64,000 nt of DNA from Mesostigma viride (GCA_009746045.1 RPFO01000181.1:1-64000), one strand, 5' to 3'; positions 1 through 11,003 are shown, counted from the first letter of the stretch. The notes: generated by a model not told the origin, from the letters alone. A program made the numbers and translations.

Positions 1-257
1 GAAGGCATCCATCCTAACCCGGCCCCCTGCCCTGTTAGCTACCTTCCATTGCTATATTTATTGATGGGAATTAAGTAAAGCCGTCTACCTTGCTGGCCTA
101 CCATCCTGGTCTTGATTCCACTTGACTTGGTGGAGGCTGGCGGTGGGCGGACAGGTCATCGGCACGAGCTGACACCCTTGTTGAGCGAGAAATTTTTGCG
201 TATGTCCGGCCTGGGCTCACCTTCGCGGATTACAGCTGCCAAACGTGTGTCAACGCC
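1..257. other. Left edge, no gene recognised
   Basis: Low-copy sequence. I see no coding region or repeat that I can name. It leads into the recombinase remnant. Confidence 0.4.
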
Positions 258-960
258 TTGATGGGGTTGCAACTTTATTATCCCGGTATAGTGAAGCGGT
301 GGGACTTGGCCCGTGGCGTCCTCGCTGGGTGGAACACTTGTGCCCCCCCGTGCCCTCCTCCCATTCCATGGGAGGCGGCGTTTGCACTTGCCAGCACGAT
401 GGTCATGATGCAATTAGGTCAGCGCCTTGTGGGCTGGTGGTCCATCGTGCATGTTTCCGCCATTACCTGCGAATCGCGAGCGCGCTGAACCGGCTCCATG
501 TTGGCCATTTGCGCTCTCCAGCCTGACGTTCGGCATGGGCCGGATCAGCGGGGCGCCCTGCTGGTTGAGGTCTACCAGACCCTCTACCCCAGGGCAAGAC
601 TCAGTCGGTGGTGGTAGAAAGATGTGATGTCTGAAACCATCCCCGTCACAGCATCGCGGGTAAGCACACTTGGGAGGCCGTGTTCCTTTACCTACCCGCA
701 ATTCAGGCGCTTTTGGGAGGATGCGACTCAGGCCTTGGGGGTCGCCCAGATTTTCACCATTCACGGGCTGCGGCATGGGGGTGCCACTCATGACAGTTCC
801 TCGAGGGTCGCAGCATGGGGGACATCCAGGGCCGGGGGCGCTGGCTTAGCAGCTCCACAGTTGCCCATTATGTGGGCTTGCACCGCAGTTTGGAGGTGGA
901 GTTTCCTGAGTTTCTTCTTCGGGCCATGGCCGCCTGCCCCCCTCAGACCTGGCGGGCTAT
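258..960 (+). pseudogene. Decayed tyrosine recombinase / integrase
   Basis: Pieces of a tyrosine recombinase lie in order but in different frames. First comes a PPIPWEAAFALA-like helix (about 350-400), then FRHYLRIAS (about 448-480), resembling the segment holding the first catalytic Arg. Next is CALQPDVRHG (about 509-540), then FTIHGLRHGGATH (about 752-792), which matches the catalytic HxLRH box. After a frame change come QFLEGRSMGDIQGRGRW and HYVGL, matching the GRW segment and the C-terminal Tyr region. I infer at least three frameshifts, so the gene is dead. The LRHGGAT form is common in crypton-, DIRS- and phage-like recombinases of protists, but the family cannot be fixed here. No terminal repeats were found around it. 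Confidence 0.6.
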
Positions 961-1159
961 TTTGAAATTGCCCTACACCTAGTTTGGTTGTTCATTTCTA
1001 TGTCATTATGCTAGGTTCTTTGCCCCTGGCATGGATCGCCAGGGAGGGATATATAAGGGTAAGGCTAGCCTTTGCCAAGCAATAAATGTTCCCATGAGCA
1101 TCGGCGGCCGGGATGTGGCCTGCCTTTTGTGTGTGCTCCACTCATTGCATGTTTTAATA
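961..1159. other. Spacer between recombinase remnant and foldback element
   Basis: No gene seen. It ends with the TA dinucleotide (1158-1159) that borders the CACTA-ended element. Confidence 0.4.
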
Positions 1160-1500
1160 CACTAGGAACTCAATTTCTGAGAAAATTCTCAAAAACCCTC
1201 AATTTTCTCACCCCTTTGAGAAAAAAGGTGAGAAAAGTGAGAAAAATCTCAATTTTTTTCCGCAAACGCTAGGCAACAAAATCTCACCAGGGTGAGATTT
1301 TGGTGAGAAAAAGGGGGTTTGGGTGAGATTTGGGTGAGAAAAAACCCTAAAGTGAGAAAAAAGGTGAGAATGGGTGAGAAAAAGTGAGAAAAAGTGAGAA
1401 AAAGTGAAAAAATTGAGAAGTTTCTCACCAACACGAGAAAAATCACTAACACGAGAAAAATCACAAGTCAACGTGGTGAGAAATTTCTCACCAAGAGTGT
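1160..1500 (+). repeat. Left arm, GTGAGAAAAA simple repeat
   Basis: Degenerate purine-rich tandem motifs (GAGAAAAA, GGTGAGA) with interspersed TCTCACC. Related in inverse to 4085-4406. Short ORFs through it are low-complexity artefacts. Confidence 0.75.
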
Positions 1501-2532
1501 AACACGAAAAAAATCATGAGCTTTATTTCATTAAGTCATTAATATGAAAATAAACTCAGCACCACTAATTAATTAATTACATGATTAATTGAACTCGTGC
1601 TCCCGTTGGATCACGGAGCACCGAAGTGCTTTTAATCCCTGTGTGTGCACAACAGGAAGGGCACAGACCCCCTTTCTCCTTCATGCCAAAGGCATGTCGC
1701 AGCTGCTATTGGACCCGATAAACGATCCGGCAATCTGTGGGTGCAATAAGACCCATGTGAGCATATCATAACGGGTGCATGGGCAAGTGATCTGAGCATT
1801 GCCATGACGTAGCATGGTTGTACAAGGACTAAGCTAAGGCTATGGCTGGTTGTGTACCGTGTGTTAGCGGTGCACGTGACTAGGTATAATGGCTCAGCTA
1901 GGCAAACATTCTAGGCATGGCTGCCATGGCGGCAGAGACTGCCAATGATTACAAGCTAGGGCTATTCTAGCCCGCAGGGGGCGTCCACATCTCGTGGTTG
2001 ATCATCAGGTCCCCGCCCCTCCAGTAAACCTTGGGACGTCAGGATTGTTGATTCCCAGCACGTTGAACGCGTTGTGTCAGCACAGCGATCCCCCTGCATC
2101 CAAACAAAGGCACACCGATAACCAAGAAAAGAGTATGCAAATGTGCAGCCTTGTTCATTGAAATTATGGCTGGCTTACGCAAAGAGCGACTGTAAGATGA
2201 CCTATACAGTGGGGCCGGAAACAGCTTGCTTGATCAGGGCGTGTTTTTCGAGCTTCACTGGCCGGGAGTGTCTAGTGGTGAGAACCATTGCTGCGATCGC
2301 TTTCCCACCATTTACGAGGAAATACCCGCAAATGAAAAACCACTGAAACGGTCTAGCTTGATTCAGTCATTGCATTAGCCACATGCCATCATGCATGTTT
2401 CCAAACGTCCAAGAACTGCCCACGGTGCAAATGCAAAAATCCGGAGGACACGACCTCATTGCTTCATATTTGTATGCAGAAGAATAAAAAAGTAACATGC
2501 ATTAAGGGCCCGCCTGCATAAAGGGCCTGAAT

Positions 2533-2620
2533 TCTGATGCGGGCCCAACGGCAGCACCGCCAAAGCAGATAAGGGCCCGCAGTCTGATGCGGGCCCCACG
2601 GCACCACCGCCATAGCAGAG
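2533..2620 (+). repeat. Tandem duplication, period 50 bp
   Basis: TCTGATGCGGGCCC starts at 2533 and again at 2583. The following bases (ACGGCA.CACCGCCA.AGCAGA) repeat with a few substitutions. Confidence 0.75.
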
Positions 2621-3780
2621 CTCGAAGGTCGTGGTGCGCGTGAAACGTACGTACCTATGCCCTTTGTCGGTAGGTGCCGTTGGGGTCAAATTGGGTGCCG
2701 CCAAAATCGGGCCGACGCGTCAATAGACTGAGGCCGTCGATGAGTGCCATCATGCGGCTTGGGTCACTTCTGTTGGAGAACTTCAGCTAAGTTAACTTAA
2801 CGCAAACCACTGGTCGCCCGCGTCGGGAACCGGCCCAACGGCTCTCCCGCAACAGAAAATTACGCGGCATACTGCATAAGTCGTCGGATGGTTACATTTC
2901 GACGGTCAAGATTTCATGATGAGGTTTGCGTTCAATTTGCCGCAGTTTGCCGCCCAGAGAAAGTAGTTGTTGGACTCGTTGCCCACGATGAAACACAATC
3001 AAGCAAGCCGTTTCCGGCCCCACCGTGTAGGTCATGTAGTCGCTCTTCACGTCAGCCAGCCGTAATTTCAATGCACAAGGCTACACATTTCCATCTCCAT
3101 TCATATTCATAATCCTGCACGACTCGAAAACGCGGACAAGATAACGGCAGGCTCGAGCTACCATGGTCCGGATTCTCCCGATTTCTGGCCTGCGCTGGTT
3201 GTCTCCTTGATATTGGCAACTCTCTCCGGTAAGAGATTTTCCGCAGTTTGGCTGTTTCGAAACGTTAATTAAGTGAGATGCCTTCGGATCAGGAGACTCA
3301 CACAGCCGCGAAATCATGCCAAAGGTCATATGTTCGATCCCTTGCTGGTAGCTTCTGAGCTTTCTTATTTTCTGTGTTCCGCGGAATCTCAGATTTGGGC
3401 CGCTAGCGTTTTAACGTTTGTTGCTTTCTGATCCGACGACAACGTTGTGCCTTGCTCGTGTGACATCTGTCGCATGGTGTGATTCATGTGTATGGTGCTG
3501 CCTTGCCACATGGGGCTGCTTTGCCATAAGAGTGAGTGTTGGGTTCTACACATTTGCTGCATGGACCGTTAGGTGCTGGTGAGCTCTTCCTTGTAGAACG
3601 CTTACATCTATGTCAAGGATCTGATTTCTTTTCCTCTTGCGTATATTGTGTCGGTTTGTTTATTTCTTGCAGGGACCACGAGAGTAAAATGCAAGCGGTT
3701 CCACTTTCAAGTCAGCATGTGACGCCCTGTCGACCGGCACGCTTTGTTAGCTAGCTACCATATAGTATTTGATGATAGGC

Positions 3781-3930
3781 ATTGAATGCGGAAGATGTCA
3801 TAACGCCATAACAGACTGTGTTGAACAGGCATTGAATGCCGAAGATGTCATAACGCCATAACAGACTGTGTTGAACAGGCATATTTGAATGCCGAAGATG
3901 TACATAACGCCATAACAGTGTTGAATAGTT
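3781..3930 (+). repeat. Tandem repeat, about 49-55 bp, nearly three copies
   Basis: The motif ATTGAATGC(G/C)GAAGATGT followed by CATAACGCCATAACAG and TGTTGAACAGGC recurs three times with small indels. Confidence 0.8.
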
Positions 3931-4084
3931 GAATCAACGGGTTCTTGCAGCTGTAAACATTAAAATTATTCAAACATTTAATGAAAAAATCATTATTGTT
4001 CGTGCTGTTTTGAACAGCGGTTGTTACTGGCACTGCATGCATGTGTCTGCTGCCAGCATATTGCATTATGGGTGTGTTTTTCAG

Positions 4085-4406
4085 CGCTGTGTTTTCTCAC
4101 TTTTCTCACGTCCTGTTTTTCTCACTTTTCTCACGTTTCACACCTCCCGTTTTTCTCACTTATCTCACGTCCTGTTTTTTGAGATTTTTCTCACGTTTTT
4201 CCCCTTTTTTCACCTTTTTGGGGCAATCTCACCCGGGTGAGATTGCCCTTTTCTCACCCATTCTCACCCATTTCTCACCCTATTTTCTCACTTTTCTCAC
4301 CCATTCTCACCCATTTCTCACCCTTTTTCTCACCCATCTCTGAGAAAAAGGGTGACACCCTTTTTCTCACCTTTTCTCACCCATTCTCAAAGCCGAGTTC
4401 CTAGTG
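4085..4406 (-). repeat. Right arm, TTTTTCTCAC simple repeat
   Basis: Pyrimidine-rich counterpart of 1160-1500, in inverse orientation, ending in the 12-bp inverted terminus. Confidence 0.75.
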
Positions 4407-5775
4407 TAAAGAGTCTGGTTACCCTGGAGTTCCACGGTTAATAGAATCGTGGTTCTCTGAACATAGTTTCTTTATATAGTGAGATGGAAGGGTAGCCGCT
4501 ATAGCTAGGTTATAGGGTTCACATGACATACCTTTTGAGGCCAGTGCGGCCTGATCCGGATCGGTCATGGCCAAAGCTTTGGCCAGTTTTTCTTGGCCAG
4601 GTGGCAGGAGCTACGTTGAGATATAAACCTGCCACTGTCTAGTAGGTTTCTTTGTTAATGGCGTAGTGATTAACTGGGGAGGCCCACACTAAATCACTAA
4701 TCGAAAATTACTTGGGAAATGTTGTCTCGGGCTGATGGACATGTGTGCCCCTCAATTGCGGAGTTAAATTGGATGTATAATTGAATGAAATACATTATTA
4801 CATTCCATGCATCGATGCTCGAGTCATCGCGATATCTGAATATCTTACATAATTACAGACCCATCAATTGGAAGATCAGAAAGCTCCAGTGCATCTGCTC
4901 TACGACCGGACGTCTCAATCGTACGTAGTGCTTTCGAGTTATAATTACCCTCAATGTATGTCTGGAAAATCCACGTGCAGGCAGTGTCAAATGCATGGTA
5001 TATGAACTAGTTATGTACATGTCAAGATGATGACAGTCAAGCGAGGCCATACATGTTGACGGACAAGTGAGCCTGTAGACCTACGTCGATCCCCAGTTCC
5101 TCGATGTCGTGCGCAGCCCCGATATCATCAGATTTCCAATCCCCAACGGCCGTCGGCTCCGCAAAATCCACGTTCGCGATTAAACAGTGCAACCGCGAGG
5201 GCCGTTCTAACTTGTAATCCACCTATATAATGGGCTCCGTCTCGTCACCGTGCGTTCGCATCAACAGGACAGCCACGGGTGTCGCGACGTCTCGGACGCT
5301 GTGCACTACACGCATCATCTCGGTCATCGCAGCCGTCGAGCACGTCACAAGCATCAATTATTCTCTGGACGAATTCTCGTGACCGTGTTGATATTAATGT
5401 CTGCCAACTTCACGACTGTGAACAGCAGCCTCACGCACGTCCGGTCCATCCGACTCCGTCAGGCGGTGTTGCGAATGGCGTCCTGCGTGCAAAAACCAGT
5501 ACATGAAGGACAATAATGTTAGCCCGTTAGACAGATTTGTCTGTGGTTCCGCTTACAGCAGTACTAATCACCCGTTACGCGGATTTCGGGCAAGTGGGTA
5601 TCCTCCTACATTACATGTATCCAATTATGGACGGGAGATTTAAAATGGGAAACAAGTATCAGCGAACCCAGAATCAAGGTATCCACGCAACGGTTTTGAA
5701 GAAACGGCTATGTACATATAGACACAATGAACTGAACAAAACTTTAGTAGCTCACTCGTCGTTCACTTGTTAGTC
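4407..5775. other. Intergenic, no gene recognised
   Basis: Low-copy DNA. ORFs up to 88 codons occur but show no family motif, and no RNA gene was found. Confidence 0.5.
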
Positions 5776-5897
5776 GTAACGGAGGCAGTCATTCAGTCAG
5801 TTTGCAAGTTCAGTTGGCAAGTACGGAAACACACGCAAGTGCGTAACGGAGGCAGTCAGTCAGTCAGTTTGCAAGTGCAGTTGGCAAGTACGGACCA
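5776..5897 (+). repeat. Tandem duplication, period 67 bp
   Basis: GTAACGGAGGCAGTCA starts at 5776 and again at 5843. Both copies continue into GTCAGTTTGCAAGT and CAGTTGGCAAGTACGGA. Confidence 0.85.
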
Positions 5898-6195
5898 CCA
5901 ACCGCGTGTGTACGTCCATGATATCGCAATATAATCAAGAATAACAGGGAACGGTTAATGTATCCTTTACGCAGCTTTTTCGTTCAGGGCATGTTGAAAT
6001 AACGAAAGTGGGGTCAGGTGTTCGAACCTTCCAAGTGCCGAATTTTTTACGAACCAGCGCATTCACGAACCTTGCACTGGGGACGCGGTGGACGTGTACC
6101 ATTACCCCGGCCTAATTCTAGCATTGTACACAAGGGGCGGTGGCTAGCAGTAAAGAAGGGCATCCTAGTCATAACGCTGGGCAAGTTTAAAAGCA
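5898..6195. other. Intergenic, no gene recognised
   Basis: No motif, RNA gene or repeat that I can support. Confidence 0.4.
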
Positions 6196-6209
6196 CCAAC
6201 GGCCGTTGA
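6196..6209. promoter_or_regulatory. CCAACGGCCGTTG palindromic site 1
   Basis: First of the recurring palindromes, with one end imperfect (GTTGA). The half-site CCAACGG equals the core of the plant MSA element bound by three-repeat MYB proteins. The regulatory role is inference. Confidence 0.3.
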
Positions 6210-6299
6210 GTAGGAAAAAAAAAGAGCAGGAGAAGAGCACGTCGACGTTTCAACAGCAAGACAAAAATATTGAACCCCGAGTACCAATGAAAATGCTTT

Positions 6300-6361
6300 C
6301 ATGCATGTCCACCCCGACGAGGCACAAATTCATGCATGCCCACCCCGACGAGGCACAAATT
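6300..6361 (+). repeat. Tandem duplication, period 31 bp
   Basis: CATGCATG(T/C)CCACCCCGAC followed by GAGGCACAAATT occurs twice, starting at 6300 and 6331. Confidence 0.9.
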
Positions 6362-6450
6362 AATGAACGACAGATTTCTCACCCCCCCCCGGCACATGGA
6401 ACAAGTGCCATCGCACGCACACACTTTGTAGACAGGAGAGTTTCGAGAGT

Positions 6451-6464
6451 CCAACGGCCGTTGG
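6451..6464. promoter_or_regulatory. CCAACGGCCGTTGG palindromic site 2
   Basis: Perfect 14-bp palindrome in the context AGT-palindrome-CTCGGAGAAAT. It shares flanks with the sites at 6709, 6862 and 63779. Confidence 0.35.
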
Positions 6465-6708
6465 CTCGGAGAAATTGACAGTACACCAGTAAAGACATTA
6501 AAATTATCACTTTGTTGTCTTATGTGTGCCGTGTCATTTCCCAAGGTCAAAAGCCGTCAACTTCTGCACCTCTTGTCCCTCCCACCCGTACGCACTAAGC
6601 ATGCCCACCTTACACTACCACATGTGGCTCTTGAGAAAACTCCCCCCGACGATGCACATGTGCCATTCACGCACACACCTTCAGACAAGGCTATCAGTTT
6701 TTCGAAGT

Positions 6709-7020
6709 CCAACGGCCGTTGGCTCCGAGAAATGCTGTTACAACTCAAAATTACAATGGTGACATCCACGAGCTAGTGGTACGCCGAACAAGTGCTTGTA
6801 TGACATATGGCGACTGCCCGTGAGGAAAAGTCCACCACCACACACGGTCAGTTTTTTGAGTCCAACGGCCGTTGGCTCCGAGAAATGCTGTTACAACGCA
6901 AAATTACAATGGTGACATACATGAGCTAGTGGTACGCCGAACAAGTGCTTGTATGACATATGGCGACTGCCCGTGAGGAAAAGTCCACCACCACACACGG
7001 ACAGTTTTTTGACTCCAACG
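6709..7020 (+). repeat. Two tandem copies of a 153-bp unit carrying CCAACGGCCGTTGG
   Basis: The perfect palindromes at 6709-6722 and 6862-6875 are 153 bp apart and the whole interval is duplicated almost exactly. The second copy ends at 7014-7020, where TCCAACG is followed by AAGAAC and the palindrome is lost. Each unit also holds GCTAGTGGTACGCCGAACAA and a CCACCACCACACACGG run. Confidence 0.85.
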
Positions 7021-7358
7021 CAAGAACAGACGTAATGCACACCAAGTGACCAAGTGGCAAGATAAAGACACCCTTGCCAATCTCTACCCACAAAAACTTA
7101 GCCCCGAAATCCGTAGCCCCGAAATCCGTGATTGATTTGTACATTGTAGATGACAATGCAGCGATCACATGTATTCTGAAACCAACACGTTTTTACCTAG
7201 TTATCATGGTAACCAATTTATGGTTACCTAGTTATCCATGGCTAGAAAGTTGTAAATACACGATGTGGCCACACACGCCATAGATGAAAATCATAACCAG
7301 ATCACGCACATGATCATGGAAGGGGACTCTATTGATCTCAAAAAAGAAAGCTCAAGAC
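7021..7358. other. Intergenic, no gene recognised
   Basis: Contains a small direct repeat, AGCCCCGAAATCCGT (about 7100-7130), and nothing else that I can name. Confidence 0.4.
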
Positions 7359-7413
7359 ACCCTACACCCTACACCCTACACCCTACACCATACATCCTAC
7401 AACCTACACCCTT
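7359..7413 (-). repeat. CCCTACA heptamer tract, telomere-like
   Basis: About five tandem CCCTACA units followed by decayed ones (CATACATCCTACAACCTACA). One base differs from the plant/algal telomere C-strand CCCTAAA. It may be an interstitial telomere-derived tract. Confidence 0.6.
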
Positions 7414-7448
7414 AACTCTCCACCCTTAGCTTACGTGACCTTTTTTTC

Positions 7449-7517
7449 GGAGAAATGTCCGAGTGGAATGCTATGTATGGGGTAACTTTCCCAAGGGTTC
7501 GAATCCCTCTTTCTCCA
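7449..7517 (+). pseudogene. Truncated tRNA-Ser, plastid trnS-GGA-like
   Basis: The acceptor arm pairs fully: GGAGAAA (7449-7455) with TTTCTCC (7510-7516), followed by A. A D-arm start (TCCGAGTGG), a variable arm (GGGG...TCCC) and a T-arm (AGGGTTCGAATCCCT) are present. Only 69 bases are present, too short for a serine tRNA. Compared from memory with plastid trnS-GGA, the part from the D-loop to the anticodon loop is missing. GGAA-TGCTATGTA remains, as if a deletion joined two TGG motifs. It cannot form a normal anticodon arm and is probably an organelle-derived remnant. A mitochondrial origin is possible. Confidence 0.6.
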
Positions 7518-7619
7518 TTAGAGTTTTGTTTAGCTTCTATTCTCGTCTACACATAATTCACACGAAGTACGCTTGCAAATACTTTATTACTATTTTGTTT
7601 GATATACTACACTAATATT

Positions 7620-7785
7620 ATAATTGTTGTGTGTGTGTGTTGTTCACGTGTGCGTGTGTGTGTTGTGTGTGTTGTGTGTGTTGTGCGTGTGCGTGTGCGT
7701 GTGCGTGTGCGTGTGCGTGTGCGTGTGCGTGTGCGTGTGCGTGTGTGTGTGTATATAATTTTTTGTTGTGTGTGTGTGTTGTGTG
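7620..7785 (+). repeat. GT-rich microsatellite with GTGCGT hexamers
   Basis: Runs of GTGT and about ten GTGCGT hexamers (7684-7742), almost wholly alternating purine and pyrimidine. It leads directly into the 40-bp minisatellite. Confidence 0.95.
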
Positions 7786-10370
7786 TTGTACGTGCAAGGT
7801 GTATGTACATGTGTGTGCAGCCGGCCCTTGCGTGCGCGGTGTGTGTACGTTTCTGTGCAGCCGCCCCTTGCGTGCGCGGTGTATGTACGTGTGTGTGCAT
7901 GCCGGCCCTTGCGTGCATGGTGTGTGTACGTGTGTGTGCAGCCGCCCCTTGCGTGCGCGGTGTATGTACATGTGTTTGCACTCGCCCATTGCGTGCGCGG
8001 TGTATGTACGTGTGTGTGCAGCCGCCCCTTGCGTGCGCGGTGGATGTACGTGTGTGCGCACTCGCCCCTTGCGTGCGCGGTGTATGTACGTGTGTGTGCA
8101 GCCGCCCCTTGCGTGCGCGGTGTATGTACATGTGTGTGCATCCTTGTCCTTGCGTGCATGGTGTATGTACATGTGAGTGCCGTCGCCCCAACCGTGCATT
8201 GTGTATGTACGTGTGTGTGCAGCCGCCCCTTGCGTGCATGGTGTGTGTACATGTGTGTGCATCCTTGTCCTTGCGTGCATGGTGTATGTACATGTGTTTG
8301 CACTCGCCCCTTGCGTGCGCGGTGTGTGTACGTGTGTGTGCAGCCGCCCCTTGCGTGCATGGTGTGTGTACATGTGTGTGCATCCTTGTCCTTGCGTGCA
8401 TGGTGTGTGTACATGTGTGTGCAGCCGCCCCTTGCGTGCGCGGTGGATGTACATGTGCGGGCAGTTGCCCCTTGCGTGCGCGGTGTATGTACATGTGTTT
8501 GCACTCGCCCCTTGCGTGCGCGGTGTATGTACATGTGTGTGCAGCCGCCCCTTGCGTGCATGGTGTATGTACATGTGCTTGCACTGGCCCCGTGCGTGCG
8601 CGGTGTATGTACGTGTGTGTGCAGCCGCCCCTTGCGTGCGCGGTGTATGTACGTGCGTGTGCAGCCGCCCCTTGCGTGCGCGGTGTATGTACATGTGTGT
8701 GCATCCTTGTCCTTGCGTGCGCGGTGTATGTACATGTGTTTGCACTCGCCCCTTGCGTGCGCGGTGGATGTACATGTGTGTGCAGCCGCCCCTTGCGTGC
8801 ATGGTTTATGTACATGTGTGTGCAGTCGCCGGCCCCGTGCGTGCGCGGTGTGTGTACGTGTGTGTGCAGCCGCCCCTTGCGTGCATGGTGTGTGTACATG
8901 TGTGTGCATCCTTGTCCTTGCGTGCATGGTGTGTGTACATGTGTGTGCAGCCGCCCTTGCGTGCGCGGTGGATGTACATGTGCGCAGTTGCCCCTTGCGT
9001 GCGCGGTGTATGTACATGTGTTTGCACTCGCCCCTTGCGTGCGCGGTGTATGTACATGTGTGTGCAGCCGCCCCTTGCGTGCGGTGTATGTACATGTGTT
9101 GCACTGGCCCCGTGCGTGCGCGGTGTATGTACGTGTGTGTGCAGCCGCCCCTTGCGTGCGCGGTGTATGTACGTGCGTGTGCAGCCGCCCCTTGCGTGCG
9201 CGGTGTATGTACATGTGTTTGCACTCGCCCCTTGCGTGCGCGGTGGATGTACATGTGTGTGCAGCCGCCCCTTGCGTGCATGGTTTGTACATGTGTGTGC
9301 AGTCGCCGCCCCGTGCGTGCGCGTGGATGTACGTGTGTGTGCAGCCGCCCCGTTGCATGGTGTGTGTACGTGTGTGTGCAGCAGCCCCTTGCGTGCGCGG
9401 TGTATGTACGTTTCTGTGCATGCCGCCCTTGCGTGCATGGTGTATGTACATGTGTTGCACTGGCCCCTTGCGTGCGCGGTGTATGTACGTGTGTGTGCAG
9501 CCCCCCTTGCGTGCGCGGTGTATGTACGTGTGTGCGCACTCGCCCCTTGCGTGCGCGGTGTATGTACGTGTGTGTGCAGCCGCCCCTTGCGTGCGCGGTG
9601 TATGTACATGTGTGTGCAGCCGCCCCTTGCGTGTGCGGTGGATGTACATGTGCGGGCAGTTGCCCCTTGCGTGCGCGGTGTATGTACATGTGTTTGCACT
9701 CGCCCCTTGCGTGCGCGGTGTATGTACATGTGTGTGCAGCCGCCCCTTGCGTGCATGGTGTATGTACATGTGCTTGCACTGGCCCCGTGCGTGCGCGGTG
9801 TATGTACGTGTGTGTGCAGCCGCCCCTTGCGTGCGCGGTGTATGTACGTGTGTGCGCACTCGCCCCTTGCGTGCGCGGTGTATGTACGTGTGTGTGCAGC
9901 CGCCCCTTGCGTGCGCGGTGTATGTACATGTGTGTGCATCCTTGTCCTTGCGTGCGCGGTGTATGTACATGTGTTTGCACTCGCCCCTTGCGTGCGCGGT
10001 GTATGTACATGTGTGTGCAGCCGCCCCTTGCGTGCATGGTTTATGTACATGTGTGTGCAGTCGCCCCGTGCGTGCGCAGTGTATGTACGTGTGTGTGCAG
10101 CCGCCCCTTGCGTGCGTGGTGTGTGTACATGTGAGTGCAGCCGCCCCTTGCGTGCGCGGTGTATGTACGTGTGTGTGCAGCAGCCCCTTGCGTGCTTTGT
10201 GTGTGTACATGTGTGTGAATCCTTGTCCTTGCGTGCATGGTGTGTGTACGTGTGTGTGCAGCCGCCCCTTGCGTGCATGGTGGATGTACATGTGAGTGCC
10301 GTTGCCCCTTGCGTGCGCGGTGTATGTACGTGTGTGTGCAGCCGTCCCTTAATTGCGTGCGTGCGTGCGT
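7786..10370 (+). repeat. 40-bp minisatellite, block 1 (about 64 units)
   Basis: The unit is GCGGTGTATGTACGTGTGTG followed by TGCAGCCGCCCCTTGCGTGC. Common variants are ACATGTGTGTG for ACGTGTGTGTG, CACTCGCCCC or CATCCTTGTCC for CAGCCGCCCC, and TGCATGG for TGCGCGG. Because 40 is not a multiple of three and the unit has no stop in any frame, long ORFs appear on both strands; I read these as by-products. The block ends ...CTTAATTGCGTGCG plus extra TGCG tetramers, where retroelement A begins. Confidence 0.97.
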
Positions 10371-10979
10371 TAAAGGATTTACGTTAGATGGATAGAGATT
10401 GTTACGCTCTTTCCAACGGCACCTTGAACGCCTCATTTGGTTAAGGAACGTAAAAGTTATGACGTTTCCTAGGCTGTGCCGACAGTACCCGGCGCGCCAC
10501 TGTGGGCGCGTACGGACACAGGATGTACAAGTGTCACTTTGATAGTCCGCAGGACGTTGACAGGACTTGTACAGGACTTGATGGTCAATTGATAGGTAGG
10601 CGCACTGTAGCGCGCCAGGACCTATGAGACAATTGATGCTGACTAGTGTACGGATAGGTCCACAGGACTAGCCGTATGGACAATTGATAGATCTGCGCGC
10701 CAAAGGCGTGCCAGAGTCTGTGTAATCAATTGATTGACAGTTCAGCTGTGACAGTGCAGCTGAATACTTGGACGCGTCCCTAGTAAGCTATATGAGTGAC
10801 TTGGTCACACCGGGACGCTAGTTCTTGCGTGCACGTTCTCTTGGCACTGCGACCCTGTCGTCTGTGCTGCGTGCAGTCTTGGAAGTGACGTGACTTACGT
10901 CTGTGTTTCCTGATTGTTAATAAAGGCAACTTCCTGCAAGAACCATGGCGGAATTCGTGGCATTCTTACCCTCACAACT
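10371..10979 (+). repeat. 5' LTR of copy A (first 8 bases replaced)
   Basis: Aligns with the 617-bp LTRs of the other copies from position 9 to the end. The first eight bases (AGTTAACG) are replaced by GCGTGCGT, which looks like tetramer expansion from the array. The LTR contains a TATATG motif, AATAAA, and several CAATTGAT palindromic motifs. Confidence 0.9.
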
Positions 10980-11003
10980 CGTATTACACGCTCTGTCAAA
11001 AAG

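Larger units (their letters stand above)
1510..4080. other. Interior of the foldback element, no gene recognised
   Basis: Mixed-composition DNA with only short ORFs (under 85 codons) that match nothing I recognise. It holds the two tandem duplications listed separately at 2533-2620 and 3781-3930. A B-box-like GTTCGATCCC near 3333 has no matching acceptor stem that I could find. Confidence 0.5.
1160..4406. mobile_element. Foldback-like element with CACTA...TAGTG ends, non-autonomous
   Basis: The perfect 12-bp inverted ends CACTAGGAACTC (1160-1171) and GAGTTCCTAGTG (4395-4406) are flanked on both sides by TA (1158-1159, 4407-4408). Just inside each end is an arm of about 320-340 bp with inverted character. 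The left arm is built of GTGAGAAAAA-type repeats and the right arm of TTTTTCTCAC-type repeats. Each arm carries a palindrome of the form TCTCACC..GGTGAGA (about 1282-1297 and 4227-4242). The interior (about 1510-4080) has no long ORF and no transposase motif, so this is probably a non-autonomous DNA transposon. The CACTA termini recall EnSpm/CACTA elements, but those make 3-bp duplications; here only TA is shared. Confidence 0.6.

Noticed and set aside
3325-3350. tRNA gene suggested by GTTCGATCCC
   Set aside because: No paired acceptor stem or proper D and anticodon arms could be folded around it.
5250-5773. ORFs of 75-88 codons in the left flank
   Set aside because: No family motif or supporting context; length is compatible with chance.
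7599-10387. Long plus- and minus-strand ORFs (700-900 codons) in minisatellite block 1
   Set aside because: The 40-bp unit has no stop in any of six frames, so all frames stay open together. No unique N-terminus or promoter supports a gene.
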